Shown here one piece after another: positions 47,801 through 54,700 of a DNA stretch of 64,000 nt. Numbering within the stretch: the stretch's first letter is position 1; the number at the start of each line of letters is the position of its first letter. Position numbers and translations under genes: made by a program. The DNA is from an uncultured Methanobrevibacter sp. (GTDB lineage Archaea > Methanobacteriota > Methanobacteria > Methanobacteriales > Methanobacteriaceae). A model generated the notes under the pieces. It was given only the letters and a program-made list of their open reading frames with translations, searched no databases and had not been told where the DNA came from. Location of the stretch: positions 80,089-144,088 of the forward strand of contig NZ_CAMVPN010000001.1 of the NCBI RefSeq assembly GCF_947169325.1. The letters run 5' to 3'.

Positions 47801-50773
47801 GTTGGTGCTACCGGTGAGGTCATTGTTAATGTTGGTGGTGAAAACCATACCGGAACAATCGATCCTGTAACAGGCAAGGCTATTGTAACAGTTGATAATG
47901 TTTCAGCGGGCAATCATACAATCGCTGTTGAATATGCGGGTGACGGCAACTACTCAGCCAACTACACAATCTCCAATATGGTTGTTGAGAAAGCCAAAGT
48001 CGAATCAGACCTTACTGTTGTTGATCATGGTAACGGCACTGTTGTTGTGGTTATTGGTGATAATGCGACCGGTAATGTGACTATCAAGGTCGGTGATAAT
48101 GAGTTCAATGCTACTGTGGTTAACGGTACTGCTGTCGTTAATGTCGATAATGTGACTCCGGGTATTCATGAGGTTGAAGTGATTTATTCAGGTGACGGCA
48201 ATCATACCAATGCTACCGCTAATGCTAACATTACTGCTCCTAGGTATGATTCACAGATGAACGTTACTGTTGGTGAAGCCAAAGAGGGTGAGCCTATTGT
48301 AATTACTGTTGAAGTTCCTGTTGGTGCTACCGGTGAGGTCATTGTTAATGTTGGTGGTGAAAACCATACCGGAACAATCGATCAGGTAACAGGAAAAGCA
48401 ATTGTAACAGTCGATAATGTCTCACCAGGCAATCACACAATCGCTGTTGAATATGCAGGTGACGGCAACTACTCAGCCAACTACACAATCTCAAACATTA
48501 CAGTTGAAAAGGCAAAGGAAATCTCAGAAATTACCGTGGTTGACCATGGAAACGGCACTGTAGTGATAGTCGTTGGAGATAACGCTACAGGTAATATCAC
48601 TGTTAAAGTAGGGGATAAGGAATACAATGCCACTGTCATAAACGGAACAGCAGTAATCACATTGGACAATGTCACTCCTGGAGACCATGAAATTGAAATA
48701 GTCTATTCAGGTGACGGCAAACATAGCAATGCAACTGCAAACTCAACAATAAACGTTTCAAATGTCAAAACATCAACACAAGTTGAAGTTTCAAACATCA
48801 ATGTTGGCGAAAAGGCAATCGTTAAAGTGACAGTTGACCCTAAAGCCACAGGAGAAATCACAATTGAAATCGACGGTGTGAAATACACAAAAGAGGTAAG
48901 AAACGGCGCCGCAACATTCGAAGTTGAAAACCTCACTGCAGGTGAAAAATCAGTATTTGCTCTATTCAACGGAGGCGAGGACTATCGCGAAAGCTATGCT
49001 TCAGCACAGTTCAACGTGTCCAAAGTCAAAACATCATTCAATGTCACAGTCAATGATGTCCATGTCGGTGAAAACGTAACCGTTACAATAACCCTTCCGG
49101 ATGACGCAACAGGACAAATCCTCATTGACATTGACGGCATCGGATACTATGCAAATGTAACTGACGGTGTGGCAACCGCCTACATCCCATATCTGCCAAG
49201 CGGAACATATGACGTGAACATGACCTACAGCGGTGATGAGAAATACGTATTGGGTTCAAACAGGACTTCCGTCAAAGTCCAGAAACTCGAATCATTCGTA
49301 ATTCCGCAGGCAGTAAACATCAAGGTCGGTGAAAACGAAATCATCAAGCTGTTCGTCCCTAAAGATGCAACCGGAAATGTCACACTAGTGATTGACACAG
49401 AAGAGTACACATTCTCCCTTCCTAACGGTGCATTGGGAACCGCATATGTTGAAGGTGAAAAATACACAGTTGCAGTAAGCGGAGGAAACGGTGAAATAAC
49501 AATTTCAGGTCTTCCTAAAGGAGAATACTTCGTAAGCGTCAAATACAATGGAAATCACAAGTACCTGCCGTCAACAAACTCCACAATATTTACTGTATCA
49601 AAAATTGATACAAAAATGGATGTGATTGATGAGGGCAACGGAACAGTCAAAGTGATCCTGCCTGATGATGCAACCGGAAACGTTACTGTCAGTGTGGACA
49701 ACAGAACCTACACTGCAGCTGTTGAAAACGGAACAGCAACAATCACATTGAATGAGACTACTCCGGGAGTCCATGACGTTGAGGTGAAATACTCCGGTGA
49801 CAATGATTATTCAAGCAAGACATCTAACGCAACAGTTGACATTCCAAAATATGAAACTCCGATTTCAGTTTCAGCCGATGACATCTATGTAGATGATGTT
49901 GCTGTCGTTACAGTAACAGTTCCGGATGACGCAACCGGTGATGTTACAATTGAAATCAACGGTGTTGAATATTCCTCAAAAATCAGTGATGGAAAAGCAA
50001 TCTTCAATGTTGAAGGCCTTGCATTTGGAAACAAGACAGTTGCAGTGACATATCATGGCGACAAAAACTATCTTGAAAACTTCACCACCGGACAGTTTGA
50101 AGTGATGAAAAGACCTTCTACGGTCAGTGCAGTTTCCAAAAACATCAAAGCAGGTAAAAATGAGGTAATCGTCGCATCTCTTCCAAGTGATGCAACAGGT
50201 CAGGTACTGGTAAGAATCAACGGCATCGGCTATTACGGAACTGTTGAAAACGGTAAGGCCAATGTGATTGTTCCAAACCTCAAGTCTGGAAGCTACACAG
50301 CAGAAGTAACCTATGAAGGTGATGAAAAGTACCTGTCAAGCAACACTACAACATCATTCAAGGTAAGTCCGTCTTCAACTCCAATTTCCGCTTTCGGCGA
50401 TGAGATTGATGTGGGTGAAGATGCTGTTGTTGTAATTGACCTTCCAAGCGATGCAACAGGAACAGTGACAATCAGGATTGACGGAAAAACACTAACAACT
50501 GACGTGAGTGACGGCAGAGCAGTATTTGTGATTCCAGGTTTAAGTGAAGGAATCTATATTGTAAATGTCTACTACTCAGGTGATGTCAATTATCCTGCAA
50601 ACGAAACAGTGACCCATGTCATTGTAAATGATAATCATGACAGAAACGATACAAACATTTCAGCACATGCTGGAGTGGAACTGTCAGGTTATCCAACAGG
50701 AAATCCGATATTGATTGCATTATTGGCAATGCTGTCAATCGGATCTGTGCGCTTTAGAAGATTTAGAAAATAA
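35804..50773 (+). CDS. Giant adhesin-like protein (ALP 4): two beta-helices + about 28 Ig-like domains + anchor
   Basis: Predicted 4,989-aa surface adhesin. ATG 35804 has GGAG at 35791-35794, spacing 9. Signal peptide: MNWQRILIFCLILCIVCSVSTVSA. Beta-helix 1 (about 66-840) has the N-cap motif M-T-I-D-G-H-G-Y and ends near YRDYNNF. A linker domain without GGA turns (about 844-943) follows, then a second N-cap (S-I-T-I-N-G-Q-G-N-S-I-D-A) and beta-helix 2 (about 950-2300), built of about 273-codon super-repeats marked by ALCRE(S/K)GA and NNYTF. After a cap and transition region come about 28 Ig-like domains (about 2466-4940), including 516/519-bp tandem repeats (about 3720-4321). The C-terminus is GYPTGNP + hydrophobic span + RFRRFRK. 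Helix regions match ALP 5; the last third of the Ig stalk matches ALP 3, including an unusual Ig domain with an E-G-E-K-Y insertion. This suggests a mosaic of two lineages. Function is inferred as adhesion; the ligand is unknown. Confidence 0.95.
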   Translation: MNWQRILIFCLILCIVCSVSTVSAVDTSADDANDTLTTSKGEVVGVGNELSLGSSPNVEVLATGGGSFKDLNDLINDPNLASNPTIDLPQNYTYDNSKDGDYKKGIFFTKAMTIDGHGYAIDGNNLARIFGIGTRFANNQITHPGTDGPVTLKNIIFVNAFSNEGNQNEGFGAIEFYGDANAQSTLLLENCTFLNNRAPCAAALSMGYSYNNLVNITNCTFEGNTATVIGGGAIRLRNNVNNLKITDTLFKSNKALASDSGAIHLASGGVGTLIKNCTFESNNAYTMAGALSCSVEGLKIDNCSFISNSATQTNTGRAGAVYISGRNALINNSRFIDNYATFSSNAYGGGAIEIGSAALNTTINYCNFTGNHAEKSHGGAISSQNGRDITINNTRFEENYAASGGALFFENPTNLMMFNNTFKKNYVVGQFGGAIHFNSKSENVHLLNSSFISNTATKSNAGRGGAIRFDGSENGFKYFYIYNVDFIDNHARDEGGAFSHNQKGLYFYFENCTFINCTTEKRTNAWGGGMYFNAYDSSLKNITFINCSSQSGGSMSIKWSVGCKFENITIINSSASAYGGAVMIWDKDSVFANATIINTTCDSYGGAIAVSANYGSSPARVTLTDINITNSKAQYGGAIYLNGDYSNLNNINITKSSAINGGGIIVHSSENTFTKIRFNDSIATSNGGAMYINSDHQTIRNATFEGCNATNCGGAVYIGNYIYIYVHDSIFNNSYAYNGGAFYYAGSLGTVVSIHNSTFTNNNASHNGGAVYYVVVDDTGSDNKVIYRDYNNFDGEGDNSTGRTTLTMRSSAGSTYAKRIDDCYFKNNNDYKFTMAASSATDTVLGIVTISSPQDPNSRSFRVVVNITQGNRLVTQLILSTPLDYQNYFRPAEKRFIISTRENLTKDTEYNVSVGFEDNTYLYKEAKSSFKTANVFAYGDFKILQRLINEAIAGNGIVTLERDYIFTAAEDWGTMVNFPDDWCMNITSSITINGQGNSIDALGYSRIFNITGANVVINNVKLVNGNTSGIYNDAILHQGKTKAYGDGIQKGGAIFWAGENGVLNNTDVLDNFAEYGAGIFYNSTASNCKIANSSFSNNRATKSGGAIECNATKMNLTNTIFESNYAQNGSALCRESGATGGFGYNNTFIRNQAEIAGAALAWMKAENIYINNYTFIDNTAGFSGGAIYVGEDSTNCTVAYSRFSGNNVTSSSNGHGGAIEWYADTGNVINSTFVNNNAPTGGAIYVGGASGHINITQSGFLRNHAILSGGAIDLVASSVTVNNSYFRENTASNGGAIFVGGTGENNFINASYFTDNNATNGRGGAINWNASAGQIYDTNFTRNHADYGGAVYIGGSSDNSKIVNVRFTKNNATYNGGAIDWNATGGKLYNTTFISNYAGEYGAALCRESGATGGGGKNNTFISNHAGIAGAALGWINVNKISIDNYTFIDNTADRSGGAIYIGAGSDNCNIINCTFRGNNVTNLTGGHGGAVDIVADNATIKNSNFTNNNAFYGGAVFVGSASGNTNITNVTFTRNNANVDGGAINLQASGVRLNDTRFHSNNALRNGGALYVGGEGTTNVIYNSTFEDNRAENNGGAVYWRAHAGHIAYSNFTNWNTAINGGAIYLNGVSSNTNITHVIFRNNYAYKNGGAIDCNSTRMNLSYTLFESNWADEYGAALCREKGATSGFGEYNNFTSNYAGIAGAALAWLDVENININHYRFTDNIANQNGGAIYASVGSNNFTVNNCVFTGNNVTNDTAGHGGAIDIDSDNNTIKNSNFTNNNAFDGGALHIGSASGHTNITNVIFTKNGALNDGGAINLDASGVRLNDTKFYNNTAVKNGGALYVGGVGTTNTINNTLFDNNKAGSRGGAIDWLAKKGEITYSNFTRNSAESGGAIFLNGQSSESVLSHLIFENNAATKNGGAIDCNATLVNLTHTKFASNTAEFGGALCRESGAKGGFGVNNTFDKNHATKSGAALAWLGVENIKINNYTFTNNTADYSGGAIFVGPGSDNCQVHNCTFDENYISNAISGRGGAIDWIGNNGTVKNTTFNKCISINAGAIYVDEKSDNFTVKNSTFTECNSLTNGGALVLNGDNVTVYNSTFISCSGNDYGGAIAGFTSNNGNITDCYFKYNTVGIRISPQGVYYGEGGAIYWENSKNLTVKDSRFKSNAAHLSGGSISANNCSDSVVCNITTQDETAFRNGGSVAWLNSNNVTIKNSTFNDSGANYNGGSLYMAGVNATIKDTLVNYTWASWGRGGGLYVDGNVTLNNVTFNDTHGDEDNATAIYFKSGISNILNSKFANSFNSIGIAPKANVTIKGTNLTADDPNKTLKYLEDNSTVGVEKTKYAIWNDGELYLEKNNFDYVIFNNGTITSKTYLDVLYNQTWNVTWNETFTFRANITDDNNNSIISVKSLKTWNNHDMGGTFNMSYNQRKLNTYFQDVFIIYGSDAGLANCVNRSGTIRVKMPVYLSLTADATNPDHVVITATLTPQYKSNHTITDKFVYFKLGSLTFSGPISSQYPKNWTISRSQWELANLAAGTHMVTAEFKEDDYHLGVENWTTFDVHFRESWIRVAIANINYGETATALITTNSNATVNFTFHGRNIVIPVTMTKNPTTGYYEGRVDTTVAEYITTGLHDVDVVLAENEYYAFNTNRTSFEVRKLNTTVGATRIAVIQVGDKQVITVTVHDTYAPKNPTGFVNIAIGGETHYKKLDANGQATLNIYDLAKGEYNNYEVEYEGDGIFNGNSTKVSFRVDGDDDYNITVKVNDVKLGENATIYIVLPISVTNNLTVFVNNTKYENVTVKDGLAIVNVNTTVLNNPGRYVVNVTYPGDSVYALKQNNGNKFNVTATDDWTLNLNVVSRPYGENTVFTVTLPGNVATKMVNLTVDGEYHPVSINNAGVGTLTLNNLSGGLHSVVANYTGDARYVTKTNSTKFLVERAASTVTLTQNANGDVIATVLPTNVTGTVTFFVNERNYTVNLVRNVATLNRNNLTIGNNSIAVVYNGDINFTSSKNSTKFPIAKNPALVNVTATNETYGKDSTITVKVPTAQKGYVTITVNDTLINTTVKIENGEAKFDVGDLGVGRYIVNVTYLGDDSHTTEKNFTYFNITKATLTPVIIAQNVTVEENASFVISVNDDFKGKVKISVIGGTTHYDDGLQSLIYINKLPKGTYTANVTFYGDNNYTDKSVLVDFNVSAVEPTINVTIADATYPHDTNAIVKVSGYANGTVEIKVGENTYTRQIHNGEVTIPITGLDAGLKEASVKFTSADDYNTNVNTTYKFFINQTDSHIDINVTPESGLQSGDDVILNITVSCTGDVIVYVDGKENKDVLSNNRIVLNKNDLSVGDHTVVVYYPGDTNYRSSSASHTFTVGKHDSKVNVTVDSTVPYNEVVEITVETPKAQTGYVTITVNSRNYTAKLKDGVAKFNVTGLKVDKYTVNVTYEGNENYTVKDNSTKFEVTQISLKATVIGVNVTDAMNSTFVISVPDDYEGQLTITVDGETYTGNADSIIQMTKLTVGEKTAHVVFADDNNYKGTAFDVTFNITKSENALPVTTVVNSTTVVVTVPENVTGNVTVVLPNGTNKTVVIKNGSAIVTLENMTPGENNITVIYTDGNNTITTNATVTIPKYDSDMKVIVSEAKAGGNATVTVEVPVNATGTITVTIDGKTYTTDNIISGKATITIENLTAGNKTLIVEYSGNANYTANYTLANFTVAPGKVESEIIVVDHGNGTVVVVIGDNATGNVTIKVGDKEFNATVVNGTAIVNVTNVTPGIHEVEVIYSGDGNHTNATANANITAPKYDSEIKVEITEVKAGEPTTVTVYVPVNATGTVTVTIDGKTYATDNITDGKAVITTDNLTAGPKTVIVEYSGDGNYSANYTVENFTVAGGKVESEIIVVDHGNGTVVVVIGDNATGNVTIKVGDKEFNATVVNGTAVVNVDNVTPGIHEVEVIYSGDGNHTNATANANITAPRYDSQMNVTVGEAKEGEPIVITVEVPVGATGEVIVNVGGENHTGTIDPVTGKAIVTVDNVSAGNHTIAVEYAGDGNYSANYTISNMVVEKAKVESDLTVVDHGNGTVVVVIGDNATGNVTIKVGDNEFNATVVNGTAVVNVDNVTPGIHEVEVIYSGDGNHTNATANANITAPRYDSQMNVTVGEAKEGEPIVITVEVPVGATGEVIVNVGGENHTGTIDQVTGKAIVTVDNVSPGNHTIAVEYAGDGNYSANYTISNITVEKAKEISEITVVDHGNGTVVIVVGDNATGNITVKVGDKEYNATVINGTAVITLDNVTPGDHEIEIVYSGDGKHSNATANSTINVSNVKTSTQVEVSNINVGEKAIVKVTVDPKATGEITIEIDGVKYTKEVRNGAATFEVENLTAGEKSVFALFNGGEDYRESYASAQFNVSKVKTSFNVTVNDVHVGENVTVTITLPDDATGQILIDIDGIGYYANVTDGVATAYIPYLPSGTYDVNMTYSGDEKYVLGSNRTSVKVQKLESFVIPQAVNIKVGENEIIKLFVPKDATGNVTLVIDTEEYTFSLPNGALGTAYVEGEKYTVAVSGGNGEITISGLPKGEYFVSVKYNGNHKYLPSTNSTIFTVSKIDTKMDVIDEGNGTVKVILPDDATGNVTVSVDNRTYTAAVENGTATITLNETTPGVHDVEVKYSGDNDYSSKTSNATVDIPKYETPISVSADDIYVDDVAVVTVTVPDDATGDVTIEINGVEYSSKISDGKAIFNVEGLAFGNKTVAVTYHGDKNYLENFTTGQFEVMKRPSTVSAVSKNIKAGKNEVIVASLPSDATGQVLVRINGIGYYGTVENGKANVIVPNLKSGSYTAEVTYEGDEKYLSSNTTTSFKVSPSSTPISAFGDEIDVGEDAVVVIDLPSDATGTVTIRIDGKTLTTDVSDGRAVFVIPGLSEGIYIVNVYYSGDVNYPANETVTHVIVNDNHDRNDTNISAHAGVELSGYPTGNPILIALLAMLSIGSVRFRRFRK
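38335..38640 (+). other. Linker domain between the two beta-helices of ALP 4
   Basis: Follows the helix-1 cap (Y-R-D-Y-N-N-F) and reads V-V-V-N-I-T ... L-T-K-D-T-E-Y-N-V-S-V-G-F-E-D-N-T-Y-L-Y-K-E, then G-D-F-K-I-L-Q, where the second helix N-cap begins. It has no GGA turns. ALP 5 has the homologous segment in the same place. Probably a small beta-sandwich. Confidence 0.7.
39194..42000 (+). repeat. About 819-bp super-repeat in ALP 4 beta-helix 2
   Basis: The motif A-L-C-R-E-(S/K)-G-A-(T/K)-(G/S)-G-x-G recurs with its Ala codon at 39194, 40013, 40835 and 41651 (819, 822 and 816 nt; 272-274 codons). Each unit then has (A/G)-A-A-L-(A/G)-W-(M/I/L)-x-(A/V)-(E/N)-(N/K)-I-x-I-(N/D)-(N/H)-Y-x-F and an N-N-V-T-x ... 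H-G-G-A-(I/V) turn, among several other GGA turns in fixed order. Confidence 0.9.
43200..50640 (+). repeat. About 28 Ig-like stalk domains in ALP 4
   Basis: Successive Ig-like units of about 80-105 aa share the pattern F-x-(V/I)-x-(K/x) at the junction, then a lead strand, G-(D/E)-x at the turn, and (A/V)-T-G-x-(V/I)-T-(I/V). The first three are divergent and longer. From about 46440 the short V-V-D-H-G-N-G-T subtype alternates with a D-S-x-(M/I) subtype. The last seven resemble the end of the ALP 3 stalk in the same order. Confidence 0.82.
46961..48766 (+). repeat. 516/519-bp tandem repeat (Ig-like domain pairs), 3.5 copies
   Basis: Copies begin at 46961, 47477, 47996 and 48515 (periods 516, 519 and 519 nt; 172-173 codons). 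Each starts K-(V/E)-x-S-(E/D)-(I/L)-x-V-V-D-H-G-N-G-T-V and contains two Ig-like domains; the fourth copy has only the first. The stretch 47582-47863 is identical over 282 nt to 48101-48382. The fourth copy encodes nearly the same protein with different synonymous codons. Confidence 0.93.
50690..50770 (+). other. C-terminal anchor of ALP 4 (YPTGNP + membrane span + RFRRFRK)
   Basis: T-G-N-P, a hydrophobic stretch (I-L-I-A-L-L-A-M-L-S-I-G) and a strongly basic tail. The codons of the tail also form the 5' arm of the terminator hairpin. Confidence 0.7.
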
Positions 50774-50802
50774 ATCTTCTTTTTTCTTTTCTTTTTTTTT
50801 AA
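50756..50802 (+). terminator. Terminator overlapping the ALP 4 stop codon
   Basis: AGAAGATTTA (50756-50765) and TAAATCTTCT (50771-50780) form a perfect 10-bp stem around GAAAA. The TAA stop starts the 3' arm. TTTTCTTTTCTTTTTTTTT follows. Confidence 0.75.
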
Positions 50803-51488
50803 AACTTCTTATTTTCACTTATATTTTCAAACATCTTCAAACTTTTTTATGAAATTTCTCACATAGACATGGCACTATTTCGATAAACTCATATGGGGTG
50901 AGCAGTACAAATAGGTCAGGTTTGTCATGATATTTTCTTGAGGGTAATGTGAAAACCCTATTTTGAGGCCAGGTTTATAATTCATTTAATGGGCTGTTTG
51001 TGAATTTTCTTGTTTTAGTCGAAATAAATCAATATTAACATATTTTCACATCGTTTTTTATTTTCACATAATTTTTAAGCTTTGCTTTGTTGTCTCTTGT
51101 TATTTTCGTGAAATAATTTCTTAGATTTTTTTATTTCAACTCTTCGCTTTTAAATTCTATTCCTTAGGCATGATTTTTGTTCGTATATATTGAAAAAAAG
51201 TATGGTTGAAAGTATTTTATTTATAGGTGGTATTGCTGTTTAATAATTTGGAATAGGTTAATTAAATTGCATATATTTTGCTTTCATCGATTACATCATT
51301 TAATATTTTGTAAAATTAGTATTTTTTAATCTAGTATTTTATAAATTCGTACTCATTATGTACCTAAATTTTACCATTTTATTGAAAAATGTTTAGTTTA
51401 TTTTTGATATTGCATCTATTGTTTGGTAATTGTTCGTAAGTATTGGAATATATTTAGAATAATATCTTTTTTATTTCTTTTGTTTAGT

Positions 51489-51579
51489 TTTAGGTATGCC
51501 TAAATTAATAATATCCAAGATTTAGTGTTGTGTTTAAAAAGGTATTAATTTTTGATTATAATGATGAACAAATGTTCAT
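51489..51579. promoter_or_regulatory. Two distal inverted repeats upstream of ALP 5
   Basis: TTTAGG-TATG-CCTAAA (51489-51504) has perfect 6-bp arms; its shape recalls operators of DtxR-type metal regulators, which is only a resemblance. ATGAACA-AA-TGTTCAT (51564-51579) has perfect 7-bp arms and contains the TGTTCA hexamer also found upstream of ALP 3 and ALP 4. Confidence 0.4.
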
Positions 51580-51622
51580 AATTTTTAATAAATTTCTGAA
51601 ATGATTTTAATTATTTTTTCAA

Positions 51623-51650
51623 AAGGTTTGAAAGTAAACCTTATATATTA
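51623..51650 (+). promoter_or_regulatory. ALP 5 core promoter overlapped by an inverted repeat
   Basis: AAGGTTT-GAAAGT-AAACCTT (51623-51642) is a perfect 7-bp inverted repeat whose right arm covers the BRE position and the first bases of the TATA box TTATATATTA (51641-51650). A protein bound here would block TBP/TFB, so a repressor site is plausible. Confidence 0.5.
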
Positions 51651-51690
51651 TAAGAATCTAAAATAAATATCACTATAGACTCTCCATAAT

Positions 51691-51729
51691 CCGTTAAAAA
51701 AATTAACGGGTGTTATAAAATGGAGGGGG
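51691..51729 (+). promoter_or_regulatory. Leader hairpin and RBS of ALP 5
   Basis: CCGTTAA (51691-51697) and TTAACGG (51703-51709) form a perfect stem around five A in the presumed leader. The strong RBS GGAGGGGG follows at 51722-51729. There is no T-run after the stem, so it is not a terminator; a translation or stability role is possible. Confidence 0.45.
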
Positions 51730-51735
51730 TGTATT

Positions 51736-54700
51736 ATGAATAGAAAAGAGATATTGACAATAATATTATTAATATGTGTTATTTTCTCACTGCAGGCAGT
51801 AACTGCTGCTGACAGTGGATCAAATAGCACTGACGGTAATGTCTTGTCAGTTGATAATAATGTCTCTGCATACACTCTCCCAGATTCTGAATCTAATGAC
51901 TTGTTGGGGTACGATAATGCAGTTTCATTTGATCAACTGAAAAAAGACCTTGATAAAACCGGAGATATAACTCTGGATAAGAACTATACGTATTTAGATT
52001 CAGATATAGCTAGCGTAGGCAATAAAGGAATTACTTTAACTGGTACTAAAACCATCAACGGTAATGGTAATGTAATCATTGATGCGAATCAGATGTCTAG
52101 AATATTCGTTATTGTACCAGGCGCTAATATAACATTGAAAGGAATTACATTTGTTAATGGTAATGCTACTGCTTTACCAGATGGTACTGCAACAGGTCAT
52201 GGAGGGTCTATATTAGCAAATGGTGAAATCCATATTGACAATTGTAATTTCCAAGATAACACTGCTACATACGGTAATGGGGGTAGTGTATTCATCAAAG
52301 GCAGTGGCAGTACTATTACCAATTCTTACTTCAAGGGTAATCGTGCTATCAATAATGGTAAAGATAGTATTGGTCCAGGTGGTGCATTATTCATAGTTGA
52401 TGCTAATAATGTCAAGATTAGCCATTCAATATTTGAATATAACTATGCTGGTTTGAATGGTGGTGCTATTGCAAGTAAAGATGGTATCACTAACTGTACT
52501 ATTATCAATTGTACTTTTGAGCATAACACTGCTAATGGTTCTGCTGGTGCAGTGGGTATGCAAAGTTCTAATTTTAAAATGTATAACTCTACCTTCAAGC
52601 ATAATGAAGCTAGAGGACTATTTAATAAGACAGGTACTACACCTTACTATCCTGGTAATGGTGGTGGAATAGTAGTCAGAGCACATAACAGTTATGTATA
52701 TAATACTACTTTCATCAACAATACTGCTGCACTTTATGGTGGTGCATCATTCTTATCAAATACTACTGCTGATCCTACCAATAACAATACTAAGTATGAG
52801 CTTTGTACCTTCATTAACAATACTGCCAGTGTTAATGGTGGTGCGCTATATTGGGTTAAAGGTGCTCATTATGGTTATGTACTTAACTCAACATTTACCA
52901 ACAATACTGCTGGCCGTAGTGGTGGAGCTGTATACTGGTTCGGTACTACTGGTACTATCAAGCATTCCAACTTTACCAACAATACTGCTTTAGGTATCGT
53001 AGAGGATAAGGACTCTTATGGTAACCTTACATATGGCGGTAATGGTGGAGCTGTCATGTGGGTAGGTTCAAATGGTACAGTATATAACTGTACATTCACT
53101 ACTAACAATGCTACTAATAAAGGTGGTGCTGTATACCTGCAAGGTAGCAGTGGAGGTCTTTGTAATAATACTAAGTTTGATACATGTACATTTACCGGTA
53201 ATATTGCTGGTGTAAATGGTGGTGCTATTGATTGGTATCGTGGTGCTAGAAATGGTCATATCCTAAATTCTGTATTTGAGGATAATATTGCTAATAGGTC
53301 TGGTGGTGCTGTATTCTGGTCTGGTATTGGTGGTGAAATCAAATATTCCAACTTTACTAACAATAAGGCATTAGGTATTAAGGAAGCTAATGATACTTAT
53401 GGTAATATGACCTATGGTGGTTATGGTGGTGCTGTAATGTGGACAGGTCCTAACGGTACTATAGACAATTGTAGATTTATTACTAATGAAGCCCACTATA
53501 ATGCTGCTGTAAATCAAGGTGGTCGTGGTGGTGCAGTATACCTGCAAGGCAGTGCTACTGATAACTGTACCAATGCTACATTTAGTAACTGTAACTTTAC
53601 AAGTAATATTGCAGGTACTAATGGTGGTGCTATTGATTGGCACACTGGTGCGCATGATGGTAAGATTACTCATTCCACATTTGAGTACAATGTTGCAAAA
53701 TCGAATGGTGGTGCTGTATACTGGAGAGGTCACCATGGTGACATATTTTATTCCAACTTCACCAACAATAGGGCTGAAGGTGAACACCCTGGTAGTTATG
53801 GTAATATTGGTGATGGTGGTGCAGTCTTCTGGGCAGGTATTAACGGTACTGTAGATCAATGCAGATTCATCGAAAATGAAGCTGTCAAAAATCCTAATTA
53901 TGTTAACGGTGGTCGTGGTGGAGCAGTATATATTGAAAATTGTTCACATGGTAATAAGAATACTACATTCCACAACGTTTACTTTGAAAGTAATATTGCA
54001 GGTACTAATGGTGGTGCTATTGACTGGCACGAAGGTGCGGAAGACGGTATGATAGAAAACGGTATTTTCATAAACAACACTGCTCAACGTAATGGTGGTG
54101 CAATCTTCTGGTACGGACACAATGGTATAATCAAAAATTCAAGATTCACCAACAACAGGGCAACAGGTGAGCACCGTGAATATAACTTTGACATTAACAT
54201 GACTGCAGGTGATGTAATACTTGTTACTGCACGTCCGGACATACAGGATGCTAAGGTTCATAAATTGTATGTAGTAAACCAAACTATTACAAAAACCACT
54301 TACACTTCAGAATATTACATAATTGTAGTAAATTCATCAACTGGTATACATGAATGGAAGCAAATTAGTGAAAGTGAAGCGGCTTCTCAATATGATTTAA
54401 CATTGCCTCAAGGTAATGTTACCAACTGCACTGAATTGCCATCCAATTCAAGTGCTGAATTAAATAGATTATATATTCTCAACATTACAACTACAAATAA
54501 AATCGCTCACTTTGAGTCTTGGGTCGCATTCATCAATTCATCTAATAAAAAACAATGGAAACAATTGGATGAGATTGACATTCCAGTATCTGAATCAATC
54601 ATTTCTCCTGTAGATTGGGCAATAGACCAATACTACGGTGGTGACGGTGGAACTATCCTTTGGAGTGGAGACATTGGTTACATATATAACTGTACTTTCA

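Larger units (their letters stand above)
50774..51735. other. Long intergenic region ALP 4-ALP 5
   Basis: 962 bp, the longest gap. It is AT-rich with many short T-runs, and no ORF, tRNA or repeat-array signature is visible. The last 250 bp hold three inverted repeats and the ALP 5 promoter (separate entries). A small reverse ORF (51648-51875) overlaps the ALP 5 start and has no support. Confidence 0.6.
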
